64,000 nt of DNA from Paraburkholderia sp. (GTDB lineage Bacteria; Pseudomonadota; Gammaproteobacteria; Burkholderiales; Burkholderiaceae). This document shows positions 1 through 7,850 of the stretch, piece after piece (position 1 is the stretch's first letter; each line of letters starts with the position of its first letter). The DNA lies in the NCBI RefSeq assembly GCF_004298475.1, contig NZ_SCRP01000012.1:62001-126000 (forward strand), given 5' to 3'. The notes beneath the pieces are model-generated. The model was not told the DNA's origin. It ran no database searches and saw only the letters and a list, made by a program, of their open reading frames with translations. The position numbers and the translations under genes are program-made.

Positions 1-669
1 CAGTCCCGCAATCATCCCGAGGACAAAATCCATTTCACGCGCCTCGATCGCGCGGCGCACTTTTTCGACGCTCGAATCCGCTGCGCTAAAACCGTTGCGA
101 CGATGGACGAGCGTGACGTGCTGCGCGACTGAGCGAAGTTCCAGTGCCCAGTCGAGTGCGGAGTCGCCTCCGCCCGCTACCACGACTTTCTTCCCGGCGA
201 AATCGGCGAGCCTCGGGACGCTATAGTGCAGCGCGTGCCCTTCGAGCAGCGCGGCTCCCGGCACCTGTAACCGTTGCGGGACAAACGAACCATTGCCGGC
301 GGAGATCAGGATCGCCGCTGCTTCGAACGTGAGACCTTTATCCGTGCGGGCGCGCCATTTTCCGTCTTCGCGGCGCTCGACCGTTTCGATGCGATGGCCG
401 AGATGCATGGGAGGGGAGAATGGTTTGCATTGCTCAACAAGACGGTCGACGAGTTCGCGTGCGGTGCACACCGGAATCGCCGGAATATCGTAAATCGGTT
501 TGTCGGGATACAGCTCGATGCATTGGCCGCCCGCCCGCTCGATGCCATCCACGATTTGACATGAGAGGCCGATTACGCCGGCTTCGAATGCTGCGAACAG
601 GCCGACAGGTCCAGCGCCGATGATCAATACATCGGTGATGATCGGTGCGGTGTTTGTCGGAGAAGTCAT
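1..669 (-). CDS. Ferredoxin-NADP(+) reductase, thioredoxin-reductase-like type (C-terminus beyond the window)
   Basis: FAD enzyme expected to move electrons between NADPH and ferredoxin or flavodoxin in the cytoplasm. The 223 visible residues carry the FAD dinucleotide motif GAGPVG (residues 18-23), a GGQCIELYPDKPIYD stretch, and the NADP motif GGGDSALDW (166-174). The CxxC redox pair that thioredoxin reductases carry just after this motif is absent, which favours the type-2 ferredoxin reductase family. The ATG at 669 gives the usual short N-terminus before the FAD motif. The gene is read leftwards and about one third is missing. The next gene lies more than 580 bp away, so this is probably its own transcription unit. 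Confidence 0.85.
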   Translation of the reverse strand, partial: MTSPTNTAPIITDVLIIGAGPVGLFAAFEAGVIGLSCQIVDGIERAGGQCIELYPDKPIYDIPAIPVCTARELVDRLVEQCKPFSPPMHLGHRIETVERREDGKWRARTDKGLTFEAAAILISAGNGSFVPQRLQVPGAALLEGHALHYSVPRLADFAGKKVVVAGGGDSALDWALELRSVAQHVTLVHRRNGFSAADSSVEKVRRAIEAREMDFVLGMIAGL

Positions 670-1256
670 AGGTGCTCCTGGTGCAAAACAGTATGCGTCG
701 GTTGGCGATGCACAGTTCTACGATACAGTTGCGCATACGCGCTGGCAATGAAGTCAACACTGGGGGTGGGGGCAACAACGCGCGAATATGACAAGGAATA
801 CCGGGCCGCGAACATGGTTTCTCGATGGGAAAAGCGAAAAACGCGGTTGAGGAATTAACCATACGGACGGCATGACTTCTCACTGGAAGCCGGGAACAAC
901 ATTACTATCCGTGCAAGGAGAAGAAGGAAGGCTTTAATTCAGGCGAGTGCAAGTCAATTGCTAAAGCGGATTCCCAGTGCGGATTTCCAAATCGGATTGC
1001 ACGACGCATTGCGCTATTCACCTCGCGCGACAAGCGGATTCTCCAACATTGTCATGAGCGTGCGCGCATTGCGCATCGACCCAGTATGCGATGCCTGCCA
1101 GAATGGACATGACGCGTCTCCTGCCTTCCTGACAAACCGTAGGCTTGCCTGAAATTTGGCTGAAAGTACCCGTTGTTAGAGTCGTCCAAGGCGTATGGAC
1201 GCCCGGCGCTCGAATGCGCTCGGGTGCAAGGGCAGATAGGACAAGAGCGAACACTC
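670..1256. other. Intergenic stretch without a recognisable gene
   Basis: About 590 bp between two divergently read genes. The open frames here have no convincing ribosome-binding site or family resemblance. It must hold the promoters of both flanking genes, but I see no repeat, hairpin with a T-run or known motif. Confidence 0.5.
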
Positions 1257-2108
1257 ATGAATCAGGCTCGCGCATTCTGGCTTCTTTTGACGCTGTTGTT
1301 TACCACGCCCGTCTGGGCATTCCAGACGGGGGTCGTGTCCATCCCGAGCGTCGCCATGCGGCGTGCGTTCGACGCGACGATCGTGTTGCCCGACGACTAC
1401 GCGCGCGGCGACCACACACAACGTTATCCGGTGATCTACGTATTGCACGGCTCGGGCGGCGACTATACCGACTGGACTTCGAACGCGCCGATTGGCCGGC
1501 TCGCGGACCGGTATCACGTGATTCTCGTGATGCCCGACGGCGGCCATGAAAGCTGGTATATCGACAGTCCCTTCGACCCGCGCAGCCAATACGAGACTTA
1601 TGTCGGCACCGAAGTGGTGAACTGGATCGATGCACGCTTTCGCACCATCGCGGCCAGGCAGGGCCGCGCGATCACGGGCCTGAGCATGGGCGGCTTCGGT
1701 GCGCTGCGTATCGCGCTCGACCGGCCGGGAACATTCGGTGCGGCAGGCAGCATCAGCGGTGCTGTCGATCCGCGCAAGTGCGAAGACGAGCCCGGCATAG
1801 ACCGCGTATTCGGCGATCCCGCACAGCACGCCGCGTTCTGGAACAGCAATGCGATCGTTGCGAGCGCACGCGAGTTCGAGCGCGACCATATCGATCTGAC
1901 CATCGATTGCGGCGTGAGCGACGGCTTCGTCACATCGAATCGCACGCTGCACCAGCGGCTCGTCGAACTGGGCGTTCCGCACGACTACGCCGAGCGTCCT
2001 GGCGGACACACGTGGTCGTACTGGTCCAATGCCATTCGCTATCAGGTGATGTTCTTCGCCACCTCGTTCAGGCACAACGGCTGGCATCGGCCGTCCGCGC
2101 AGGTTTGA
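1257..2108 (+). CDS. Secreted esterase (esterase D / FrmB-like alpha/beta hydrolase)
   Basis: Predicted 283-residue serine hydrolase. Residues 1-21 form a signal peptide ending near PVWA, so the enzyme should act in the periplasm or outside. An HGSGG oxyanion-type stretch is at 64-68, the nucleophile elbow GLSMGG puts Ser143 as catalytic, and the C-terminal GGHTW places His251 as the triad histidine. This order matches the putative esterase family that includes S-formylglutathione hydrolase and mycolyltransferase-like proteins. The ATG at 1257 is chosen over an upstream in-frame start because it puts the signal peptide at the N-terminus. The substrate cannot be told from sequence, and the gene appears monocistronic. 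Confidence 0.8.
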   Translation: MNQARAFWLLLTLLFTTPVWAFQTGVVSIPSVAMRRAFDATIVLPDDYARGDHTQRYPVIYVLHGSGGDYTDWTSNAPIGRLADRYHVILVMPDGGHESWYIDSPFDPRSQYETYVGTEVVNWIDARFRTIAARQGRAITGLSMGGFGALRIALDRPGTFGAAGSISGAVDPRKCEDEPGIDRVFGDPAQHAAFWNSNAIVASAREFERDHIDLTIDCGVSDGFVTSNRTLHQRLVELGVPHDYAERPGGHTWSYWSNAIRYQVMFFATSFRHNGWHRPSAQV

Positions 2109-2195
2109 CGGTTGCGCTTTACTTGCAGCCGCAACATCACGCATCAACTGCGATTGCGAATTAAATCGCAAATTGTGCTGATCGCTTACGGCATC

Positions 2196-2546
2196 TCACG
2201 GCAACTGCACGCGACGCAGCATGGCGATCAATTGCGAACCGGCAAACGGCTTGCGCAGAAAACCGACCACATCGGCGCCCGGCGGCGGCGTGACCACCGC
2301 CGACATCAGCACGAGCGGCACGTTGGCCAATTCGCGATTGCGGCGCAATTCCCGCATCAGGGTCAGGCCGTCCATATCGGGCATCATGCAGTCCGATATC
2401 ACGATGTCGGGCGGCTCGGCGAGCGCGCTGCGCAGCGCGTGCGTGCCGTCCGCGGCCGTCATGACCCGGTAACCCTCCTGACCGATCAATTCCTTTAGCG
2501 CATCGAGCGCGTTGACGTCGTCGTCGACGAGCAATACGGTAGCCAT
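2196..2546 (-). CDS. Single-domain response regulator (CheY-like receiver)
   Basis: 116 residues forming one receiver domain with no output domain. Acidic pocket residues are in VDDD (7-10), the phosphoacceptor is Asp52 in SDCMMPDMDG, and the conserved lysine is Lys99 in LRKPF. It should be phosphorylated by a histidine kinase and act by protein contact, in a phosphorelay or on a motor- or enzyme-type target. No kinase gene adjoins it, so the partner is unknown. The start at 2546 gives the normal MATVLLVDDD opening of the family. Confidence 0.85.
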   Translation of the reverse strand: MATVLLVDDDVNALDALKELIGQEGYRVMTAADGTHALRSALAEPPDIVISDCMMPDMDGLTLMRELRRNRELANVPLVLMSAVVTPPPGADVVGFLRKPFAGSQLIAMLRRVQLP

Positions 2547-2761
2547 AATCCTTTACCCGGGTGACGCGGACCAGACAGCGTCCGTGTTTTCGCATTTCTG
2601 CTGCCGGCGCTTGCGCGCATTAATGCGGGCGGGACCCGGCGTTCATCAGATCATACGCAAGCGCCGTTCCCGGCCCGGGCCGGAATGCGATGCGCTCGGG
2701 GTTCGATCGAAGATGCGGCGCAGATACTGTTCTGCGGGGGGCAGAGGGAGTAACCGCGCGG

Positions 2762-3403
2762 TTACCAGCGCAGCAGCTTCGGGCCGAGCCACGCGCCGAG
2801 CGCCGCTGGAATCGCCATCCCAAGCAGGTACCAGACCGCCCAGAATGGCGCACTCATTTCGGGGCAATGCAGGCAGTAGGCGAGCGTCGCCGTGGCGCTC
2901 GCGAGCAGTCCGCCCGCGAAACCGGCGGTGCGCAGGCGCGTGGGCGCGAGGCCGCGCAGCGCCCAGAAAACGGCGATGAAAGAGGGGACCGAAAGCAGCG
3001 TGATATTGAGCGGACACCCGCGCCACGTCTGCCCCATGACGAGCGGCAGGCGCGCGTCGGGTGCGGCGAACCAGAGGAGCGCACCCGCGCCGATCCACAC
3101 CGCGACCACGGGCCACGCCACGGCAGCCCAGGCCATGCCAGGCGTACCGGCGGGCCGCGCGAGCCGCGTGGTGGCGAAAAGCGCGCCGAGCGCGATGAAG
3201 AACGGCAGCGCGAGCTTGATCCAGAAGACCGGCGTGGCGGCCACGGTCGCGAGATCGGGGCGCACGCCAAAGACAAGCGACAGCAGCAGCGTCGAGCCCG
3301 CGCCGCCCGCGATCAGCGCTCGGCAGAAGCGGCGGGCGACCACGTGGCGGTCGACCGGCGCAGCACCTGTGGCGAGTAACGAAATGAGATCTTCTGTTTT
3401 CAT
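2762..3403 (-). CDS. nrsF: NrsF-type anti-sigma factor (DUF1109 membrane protein)
   Basis: 213-residue polytopic inner-membrane protein with about six hydrophobic helices. It belongs to the DUF1109/NrsF family, whose members hold a SigF-like ECF sigma factor inactive and release it on stress; in Caulobacter the conserved cysteines are needed. Here they are Cys130 in TWRGCP and Cys177/Cys180 in YCLHCPE. The start overlaps the sigma factor stop in an ATGA junction, so the two are translationally coupled. The stop codon lies inside a 16-bp perfect palindrome (2750-2765). Context with the bufferin genes suggests a metal or oxidant signal, which is inference. Confidence 0.85.
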   Translation of the reverse strand: MKTEDLISLLATGAAPVDRHVVARRFCRALIAGGAGSTLLLSLVFGVRPDLATVAATPVFWIKLALPFFIALGALFATTRLARPAGTPGMAWAAVAWPVVAVWIGAGALLWFAAPDARLPLVMGQTWRGCPLNITLLSVPSFIAVFWALRGLAPTRLRTAGFAGGLLASATATLAYCLHCPEMSAPFWAVWYLLGMAIPAALGAWLGPKLLRW

Positions 3404-3972
3404 GACGCGTTTTGAAACATTATCGCGAGCGCTTTGAGGCCGCGGTGTACGCCTATTTTCACGGCCGACTCGGAAAGGCCGGTCAATTTCGCCGTTTCCG
3501 TCACCGAAAGCCCCTGAAGTTTTACGTGCAGGATCGGCAGACGCTGCCGGTCCGGTAATTGTTCGAGCAACTTGCTCAGATCGCGGCTGGCATCGGCGGC
3601 TTCAGTATCGGATGTTGCAAAAATCTCCAGCTCCTCGTCGAGCGGTATTTGCAGCGCCTCACGCCGTGCGCGCGCGCGGAAAAAGTCGGTCAGCTTGTAG
3701 CGCGCAATGGCGTGGACCCACGCTGTAAGCGGCTGGTCGCGCCGATACGTGGCTCTTCCGTTGTGTACGGCCAGCAGGATTTCTTGCACCAGATCCTCCA
3801 CATCGTCCTGCAGCGCGAAAAGACGCTTGCGCAGGAAGCCGCGCAGATGCGCGCTCAGGTCGGCGAGAAATGCCTGATAAGCGGCTGTATCGCCGTCGAG
3901 GCCGCGCACGAACAGCGCCCTCAGCCGTTCCTCCGTGCCGCGCGCAAGCTCGCTACCCGTAGTTCGATTCAT
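3400..3972 (-). CDS. sigF: ECF RNA polymerase sigma factor, SigF-like
   Basis: 190-residue ECF sigma factor. Region 2 includes [15 protein letters not shown] and the promoter-melting part; region 4 has the helix-turn-helix around [16 protein letters not shown]. It is coupled by a 4-bp overlap to the nrsF anti-sigma gene and lies next to the bufferin operon, the same partnership known for Caulobacter SigF-NrsF. A GTAACC-N16-CGAA site (3963-3988) spans the ATG at 3972. If that promoter is used for autoregulation, translation would have to begin downstream. The GTG at 3909 (codon 22), with AGGG eight bases upstream, would then give a 169-residue protein. The start is therefore uncertain. Confidence 0.85.
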   Translation of the reverse strand: MNRTTGSELARGTEERLRALFVRGLDGDTAAYQAFLADLSAHLRGFLRKRLFALQDDVEDLVQEILLAVHNGRATYRRDQPLTAWVHAIARYKLTDFFRARARREALQIPLDEELEIFATSDTEAADASRDLSKLLEQLPDRQRLPILHVKLQGLSVTETAKLTGLSESAVKIGVHRGLKALAIMFQNAS

Positions 3973-3988
3973 CGCGAACTCCGGTTAC
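3963..3988 (-). promoter_or_regulatory. SigF-type promoter candidate overlapping the sigF start
   Basis: Reading the reverse strand, GTAACC (3988-3983) is followed by exactly 16 bases and then CGAA (3966-3963). This is the -35/-10 form described for Caulobacter SigF. The first ATG of sigF lies between the two boxes, so a transcript from here would start inside the annotated coding region. Confidence 0.55.
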
Positions 3989-4034
3989 AGCGCAGACGAA
4001 ACACTATGCGCGTGCGTGCGCAACGCTGCGCGCA

Positions 4035-4337
4035 TCAGCCCGCCAGCTTGTCTGCGAGAACATCGGCGCGGCGGATTTGCGGCGCTTCGGCGAGCAGTTC
4101 TGCCGCGTGCGCCATCAGGGCGGCGGCGACCTTGCCGCTCAGATGGGCGTCGCGGCCCGATTCGTCGTCGAAGGCGTCGAAGATTGCGAACGTCCGGGCG
4201 TCGAAGCGCGCGCCGAACCATGCGCGCGTGGCGGGTTCCGCATCGACCAGCGGCTTTGCGCCGGCGAGGAAGGCGGCCAGCGCGTCCTCTTTGCCGGGAC
4301 GGGCTTTCAGCTCGACGTATAACGCGTAGCGGGTCAT
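4035..4337 (-). CDS. Antibiotic biosynthesis monooxygenase (ABM)-fold small protein
   Basis: 100 residues with the ABM dimeric alpha/beta-barrel pattern: an N-terminal YALYVELKARPGKED strand-helix start, then TRAWFGARFDARTFAIFDAFDD and a C-terminal helical part. Such cofactor-free proteins oxidise quinol-like or reactive aldehyde substrates, or act as small stress proteins; the substrate here is unknown. The start at 4337 (MTRYALYV) fits the family; a 22-residue upstream extension looks unrelated. A SigF-type promoter candidate (4482-4507) points at it, divergent from the bufferin promoter. It therefore probably belongs to the same stress regulon. Confidence 0.7.
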   Translation of the reverse strand: MTRYALYVELKARPGKEDALAAFLAGAKPLVDAEPATRAWFGARFDARTFAIFDAFDDESGRDAHLSGKVAAALMAHAAELLAEAPQIRRADVLADKLAG

Positions 4338-4481
4338 GACGATGCTCCGGTGGCCGGGAAGAGATCCCTGTTTATAGTCGCGGCCCTGGGCGTCGTTCGT
4401 CAAGCACGGGCTGCGCGGTTTGCTTTCCGATGGCTTTCGGTCATTACGCGGTGTGTGACGTGCTGCGCGTCCGTACGTCTA

Positions 4482-4507
4482 TTCGTCCGGCAGGGGGTTT
4501 CGGTTAC
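4482..4507 (-). promoter_or_regulatory. SigF-type promoter candidate for the ABM monooxygenase gene
   Basis: On the reverse strand GTAACC (4507-4502), 16 bases, then CGAA (4485-4482). It lies about 145 bp upstream of the ABM gene start and is back to back with the bufferin promoter candidate at 4552-4577. Confidence 0.6.
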
Positions 4508-4551
4508 AGCCAACGGCAAAAAAATATTGCGTCGAAAAAGCGCATCGCGCT

Positions 4552-4577
4552 GTAACCGCTGGGTGGGCAGCCTCGTA
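4552..4577 (+). promoter_or_regulatory. SigF-type promoter candidate for the bufferin operon
   Basis: GTAACC (4552-4557), 16 bases, then CGTA (4574-4577), about 85 bp upstream of bufA. It has the same spacing as the two reverse-strand sites nearby, with one change in the -10 element. Confidence 0.6.
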
Positions 4578-4661
4578 TTTACAGGCAGATCGCTCGCGCA
4601 TCGATAAAGAAGGCGATAACGATCTGAATACTGTTCTTTTTAAACCAATCGAGGCTATATC

Positions 4662-4934
4662 ATGAGCACTCTTAAATTGTCCGCAGCAGCAATAATTCTT
4701 GCCACGCTTGCAAGCGGCGCGAGCGCTGCCCAGGCTCAGGGTAGCAGCGTGGAAAAGTGTTACGGCGTTGCGATGGCCGGCCACAACGACTGCAAGGCGG
4801 GGGCGGGAACGACCTGCGCCGGCTCGCAAAAGATGGACTACGACGGCATTCACTGGAAGAACGTGCCGACGGGAACCTGCACGTCGATCCAGACGCCGAA
4901 GGGCCACGGTTCGCTTACGCCGCTGGAATCCTGA
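4662..4934 (+). CDS. bufA: Bufferin precursor peptide (DUF2282)
   Basis: 90-residue precursor. Residues 1-25 form a signal peptide (hydrophobic core [12 protein letters not shown]), followed by a core with exactly four cysteines: Cys33 in VEKCYG, Cys44 in HNDCKAG, Cys52 in TTCAG and Cys73 in PTGTC. DUF2282 peptides of this type are bufferins. An MNIO enzyme converts some cysteines to thiooxazole-type heterocycles, and the exported product binds copper and protects the cell. The three following genes match the rest of that system in standard order. The precursor is downstream of a SigF-type promoter candidate. Which cysteines are modified cannot be read from sequence. Confidence 0.88.
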   Translation: MSTLKLSAAAIILATLASGASAAQAQGSSVEKCYGVAMAGHNDCKAGAGTTCAGSQKMDYDGIHWKNVPTGTCTSIQTPKGHGSLTPLES

Positions 4935-4956
4935 TGCGCACGGCCGCCCGACCATC

Positions 4957-5799
4957 ATGAATACGCCATCCGAATGCGGCGCCGGACTCGGCCTCAAGCC
5001 GCAGCATTACGACGATGCGCTCAACTGCGATGCGCGTGGCTTGTGGTTCGAAGTCCATCCGGAAAACTACATGGTTGCGGGCGGCCCCCGTCTCGCGTGG
5101 CTCGACGCGATACGCGAGCGGCACGCATTGTCGCTGCACGGCGTGTCGATGTCGCTTGCCGCCGACCGCGCGCCGGACGCGGCGAATCTGCATCGCTTGC
5201 GTGAGCTTGCGAGGCGTGTGCAGCCCGCGTGGGTGTCCGAGCATCTGGCGTGGTCGGCGTGGGGCGGGCACTATCATCCGGATCTGCTGCCGTTCCCGCG
5301 TAACGGTGCGGCGCTCTCGCGCATCGCGGCGAACATCGCGTGCCTGCAGGACACGCTGGGGCAGCGCATTGCCATTGAAAATCCGTCGCACTATCTGCGC
5401 GTCGAAGGTCATGAGTGGAGCGAGCAGGCCTTTCTCGCCGAACTGGTGCGGCGCACAGGCTGCGCGTTGCTGCTCGACGTGAACAACGTGTATGTGAGCG
5501 CATGCAACATGAGTTTCGATGCGAAGGCATGGCTCGATGCATTCCCGGGCGAATTTGTAATCGAAATCCACCTTGCGGGACATAGCGTCGATACGCAGAC
5601 GCAGCCGCCACTCCTGATCGACTCGCATGACGCACCCGTCGATGACGCCGTATGGGCGCTCTACCGGCATGTGATCGCGCGTTTCGGTGCGCGGCCCACG
5701 CTGATCGAGCGCGACGATCGCATCCCCGCATTCTCGGAGTTACTCGCCGAGCGCGGGCGCGCCCAGGCGATTCTGGATGTTGCGGAGGTGACGGTATGA
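4957..5799 (+). CDS. bufB: MNIO family bufferin-modifying enzyme (DUF692)
   Basis: 280-residue TIM-barrel multinuclear non-heme iron oxidase that would modify the cysteines of the bufA product in the cytoplasm before export. Family metal-ligand stretches are visible in order: the GLKPQHYDD start, FEVHPENYM, SLHGVSMSL, SEHLAW, IENPSHY, LLLDVNNVYV, EIHLAGHS, DSHDAPV and LIERDDRIP. The ATG at 4957, just after bufA, gives the usual N-terminus; a longer reading frame extending upstream through bufA is only an open frame. It overlaps bufC by ATGA (5796-5799), so the two are translationally coupled. Confidence 0.9.
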   Translation: MNTPSECGAGLGLKPQHYDDALNCDARGLWFEVHPENYMVAGGPRLAWLDAIRERHALSLHGVSMSLAADRAPDAANLHRLRELARRVQPAWVSEHLAWSAWGGHYHPDLLPFPRNGAALSRIAANIACLQDTLGQRIAIENPSHYLRVEGHEWSEQAFLAELVRRTGCALLLDVNNVYVSACNMSFDAKAWLDAFPGEFVIEIHLAGHSVDTQTQPPLLIDSHDAPVDDAVWALYRHVIARFGARPTLIERDDRIPAFSELLAERGRAQAILDVAEVTV

Positions 5800-6614
5800 A
5801 CACCTCGCTTGCTGCGTTCCAGGATAGTTTTATTCGTGCGCTGTATGGCGCGTCGGAAAGCGATCCGCGTGTGGCGGCGGTGGCCGCTCAACCGGGCTTT
5901 GCCGTGTATCGCAATACCGTGTTCAAGGGCTGCGTGGATGCCTTGCAGGCGAATTTTCCGTCCGTGCAGCGGCTCGTCGGCGTGGACTGGTTTCGTGCAG
6001 TGGCCCTTGCTTATGCGCGCGCCACGCCGCCCGACGACGCGCGTCTCTTGCTATACGGCGCGACCTTTCCGGCGTTTCTCGAAGCGTTCGAACCCGCGAG
6101 CACACTGACTTATCTGCCCGGCGTGGCGCGTCTCGACCGCTTGTGGATCGAGTCGCATGTTGCGCCCGATTTCGTGTCCGAAGTTGGGTCCGAAAACACG
6201 ACACGGCGCGCCGCAGAAGTCGCGCGTCTTTCACCCGGCGCGTTCTTGCGGAGCGTCCTGCTTCCGAACGCGACTGCACGCTGGGCATGGTTCGACGCGC
6301 AACCGGTCTACACGATCTGGCGCGCGAATCGGGAAGAAGTGGCGCTGCCCGATGCACTCGACTGGCGCGGCGAGGGTGCATTGCTGCTGCGCGCAGGCGG
6401 ACGCGTGACGTGGCGCCAGGTGAGCGAGGGAACCTGTGCGCTGCTCGACGCCTGCGCTGCTGGCGTGACGTTCGGGAATGCAATGGAACGCGCACTTGAG
6501 GTCGAACCGGATCTCGATCTTGTGAGCATCACGGCCACGTTGTTTGCCGACGGCGCGATCAGTGCAGCCGTCGCCGGTCCGGACATCGGATTTCACGAAA
6601 TACACGGAGACTGA
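5796..6614 (+). CDS. bufC: Bufferin partner protein (DUF2063)
   Basis: 272-residue cytoplasmic protein of the DUF2063 family. The N-terminal half carries the family hallmark [19 protein letters not shown] and the helical [12 protein letters not shown] region; the C-terminal half is more variable. In bufferin and related systems this protein works with the MNIO enzyme, probably delivering or binding the precursor through its leader. The start overlaps the bufB stop. The DoxX gene follows within 2 bp, so bufABC and doxX form one operon. Confidence 0.85.
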   Translation: MNTSLAAFQDSFIRALYGASESDPRVAAVAAQPGFAVYRNTVFKGCVDALQANFPSVQRLVGVDWFRAVALAYARATPPDDARLLLYGATFPAFLEAFEPASTLTYLPGVARLDRLWIESHVAPDFVSEVGSENTTRRAAEVARLSPGAFLRSVLLPNATARWAWFDAQPVYTIWRANREEVALPDALDWRGEGALLLRAGGRVTWRQVSEGTCALLDACAAGVTFGNAMERALEVEPDLDLVSITATLFADGAISAAVAGPDIGFHEIHGD

Positions 6615-6615
6615 A

Positions 6616-7089
6616 ATGGACACGACCCGCAGCGCCGCGGCTTCGCCGCTCTCGCATCTGCGTGCAGGCTGGAATGCCGCCGCCGATCTGGCCAGCCGCA
6701 TCATCGGTCACTCGCTACTGGCGTTGATTTGCCGCTTTTCGATCGCAGCGATCTTTTTCATGTCGGGCCGCACGAAAGTGAGCGGCTTGCTGACGATCAC
6801 GCAGGGCACCTACGAACTCTTTCGGAACGAATACAGGATTCCGCTCATCGCGCCGGAACTGGCCGCACATATCGCAGCTTATTCGGAGCACTTCTTTCCG
6901 CTGTTGCTCGTGCTCGGACTTTTCACACGCGGTGCGGCGCTCGCGTTGCTCGGCATGACAACCGTAATCGAAGTGTTCGTCTATCCGGATGCATGGCCAA
7001 CGCATCTCTCGTGGGCCGGTTTGCTGCTCTATATGATCGCGCGTGGTGGCGGCAGGCTGTCGTTGGATCGGGTGCTGGGTATCAAATAG
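6616..7089 (+). CDS. DoxX family inner-membrane protein of the bufferin operon
   Basis: 157 residues with four predicted membrane helices: around [45 protein letters not shown] and [14 protein letters not shown]. The FFMSGRTKV stretch after helix 1 is typical of DoxX. DoxX proteins are frequent last genes of bufferin operons, where a redox or membrane role is proposed but not settled. It starts one base after the bufC stop. The transcript may continue to the hairpin at 7328-7355. Confidence 0.82.
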   Translation: MDTTRSAAASPLSHLRAGWNAAADLASRIIGHSLLALICRFSIAAIFFMSGRTKVSGLLTITQGTYELFRNEYRIPLIAPELAAHIAAYSEHFFPLLLVLGLFTRGAALALLGMTTVIEVFVYPDAWPTHLSWAGLLLYMIARGGGRLSLDRVLGIK

Positions 7090-7327
7090 GGAGGTGTTGA
7101 ATTGAAGGGAGCCGTGGCTTGAACACATATCGACATGCAATGCTAATTTATCTATTGGAAAGCAAACATTCATTTTGTCTGGTTCAGGAAGGATGCGTTT
7201 CACGCACGTCGCTTCAAACCTGATCGCCCGGCACCGCATATTATGCGCAATGTATCGTTCGGTGCCCGAATTCATGGTGTGTGCGCCGCATCACGTTATT
7301 TCCAGATTCAGTAAGCATAGTTAACGC

Positions 7328-7355
7328 CGCCAGGCCCGTCCTGGCGCGATTTTTT
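7328..7355 (+). terminator. Rho-independent terminator
   Basis: Perfect 7-bp stem CGCCAGG/CCTGGCG (7328-7334 with 7340-7346), 5-base loop, then a run of six T (7350-7355). It lies 240 bp after the DoxX gene, so it ends either a long bufferin mRNA tail or a separate small RNA. Confidence 0.75.
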
Positions 7356-7745
7356 GGCCGATAATCGTCGCACTTGCGTCTCGCGCGTCGGACAGCGTTC
7401 TACGCGGAACGTCTCACCTCGCGGATAACCGGCGCAGCCATTTCAGCGCGCCCGTCGTATCGACCGGGCGCCCCTTCCTTCATCAATATTGGCGATCACG
7501 CGAGGCGGAAGTCGTGCGGGTGTCGGGGCGTCCATTGATGGTGGCCAACGGCCGCAAACCAGATCAGCGCCGTTTTCGCGTGGCCGGGAAGGCCTTATGA
7601 AGCGGCTGTGCGGTCTTGCGCACACCTGCGCATTGCTGCCGCACACATTGCCCCCGTCCGCTGTGCATTCTGATGACCGTGTTCGCCGGTCATCGCTCCA
7701 ACCGTTTTTATCTGCCCGTGATTATGACGTCAGCATCATGCCGAT

Positions 7746-7766
7746 CGTGCATGACGCAGTTGCACG
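7746..7766. promoter_or_regulatory. Inverted repeat upstream of cqsA
   Basis: CGTGCA (7746-7751) and TGCACG (7761-7766) with a 9-base centre, about 85 bp before the synthase start and followed by GGGCATTTTT. It could be a regulator site or a weak terminator-like hairpin in the leader. Confidence 0.3.
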
Positions 7767-7850
7767 GGCATTTTTCCGGCCGGCCATTCCCAGGTATCGC
7801 TAACGGAGCGAATTACCCGGAGGGCGGCCTTTAACCACGAGGAGCATCAA

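Larger units (their letters stand above)
7090..7850. other. Long intergenic leader before the quorum-sensing synthase
   Basis: About 760 bp. The first part (7090-7327) is AT-rich for this genome and ends in a rho-independent terminator. The second part (7356-7850) is the upstream region of cqsA, with a dyad at 7746-7766. Open frames here lack good ribosome-binding sites. A small RNA ending at the terminator is possible but unproven. Confidence 0.5.

Noticed and set aside
2750..2765. Perfect palindrome GTAACCGCGCGGTTAC containing the SigF -35 hexamer on both strands
   Set aside because: No CGAA or CGTA box occurs 16 bases downstream on either strand, so it is not counted as a promoter. It overlaps the nrsF stop codon and may be chance or a weak hairpin.
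4699..4956. Long open frame reading through bufA into bufB, suggesting a fusion
   Set aside because: The upstream part is an out-of-frame shadow of bufA with Arg-rich composition; the bufB family N-terminus starts at 4957.
7489..7803. Possible 104-residue gene before cqsA
   Set aside because: No ribosome-binding site, unusual composition and no domain resemblance.
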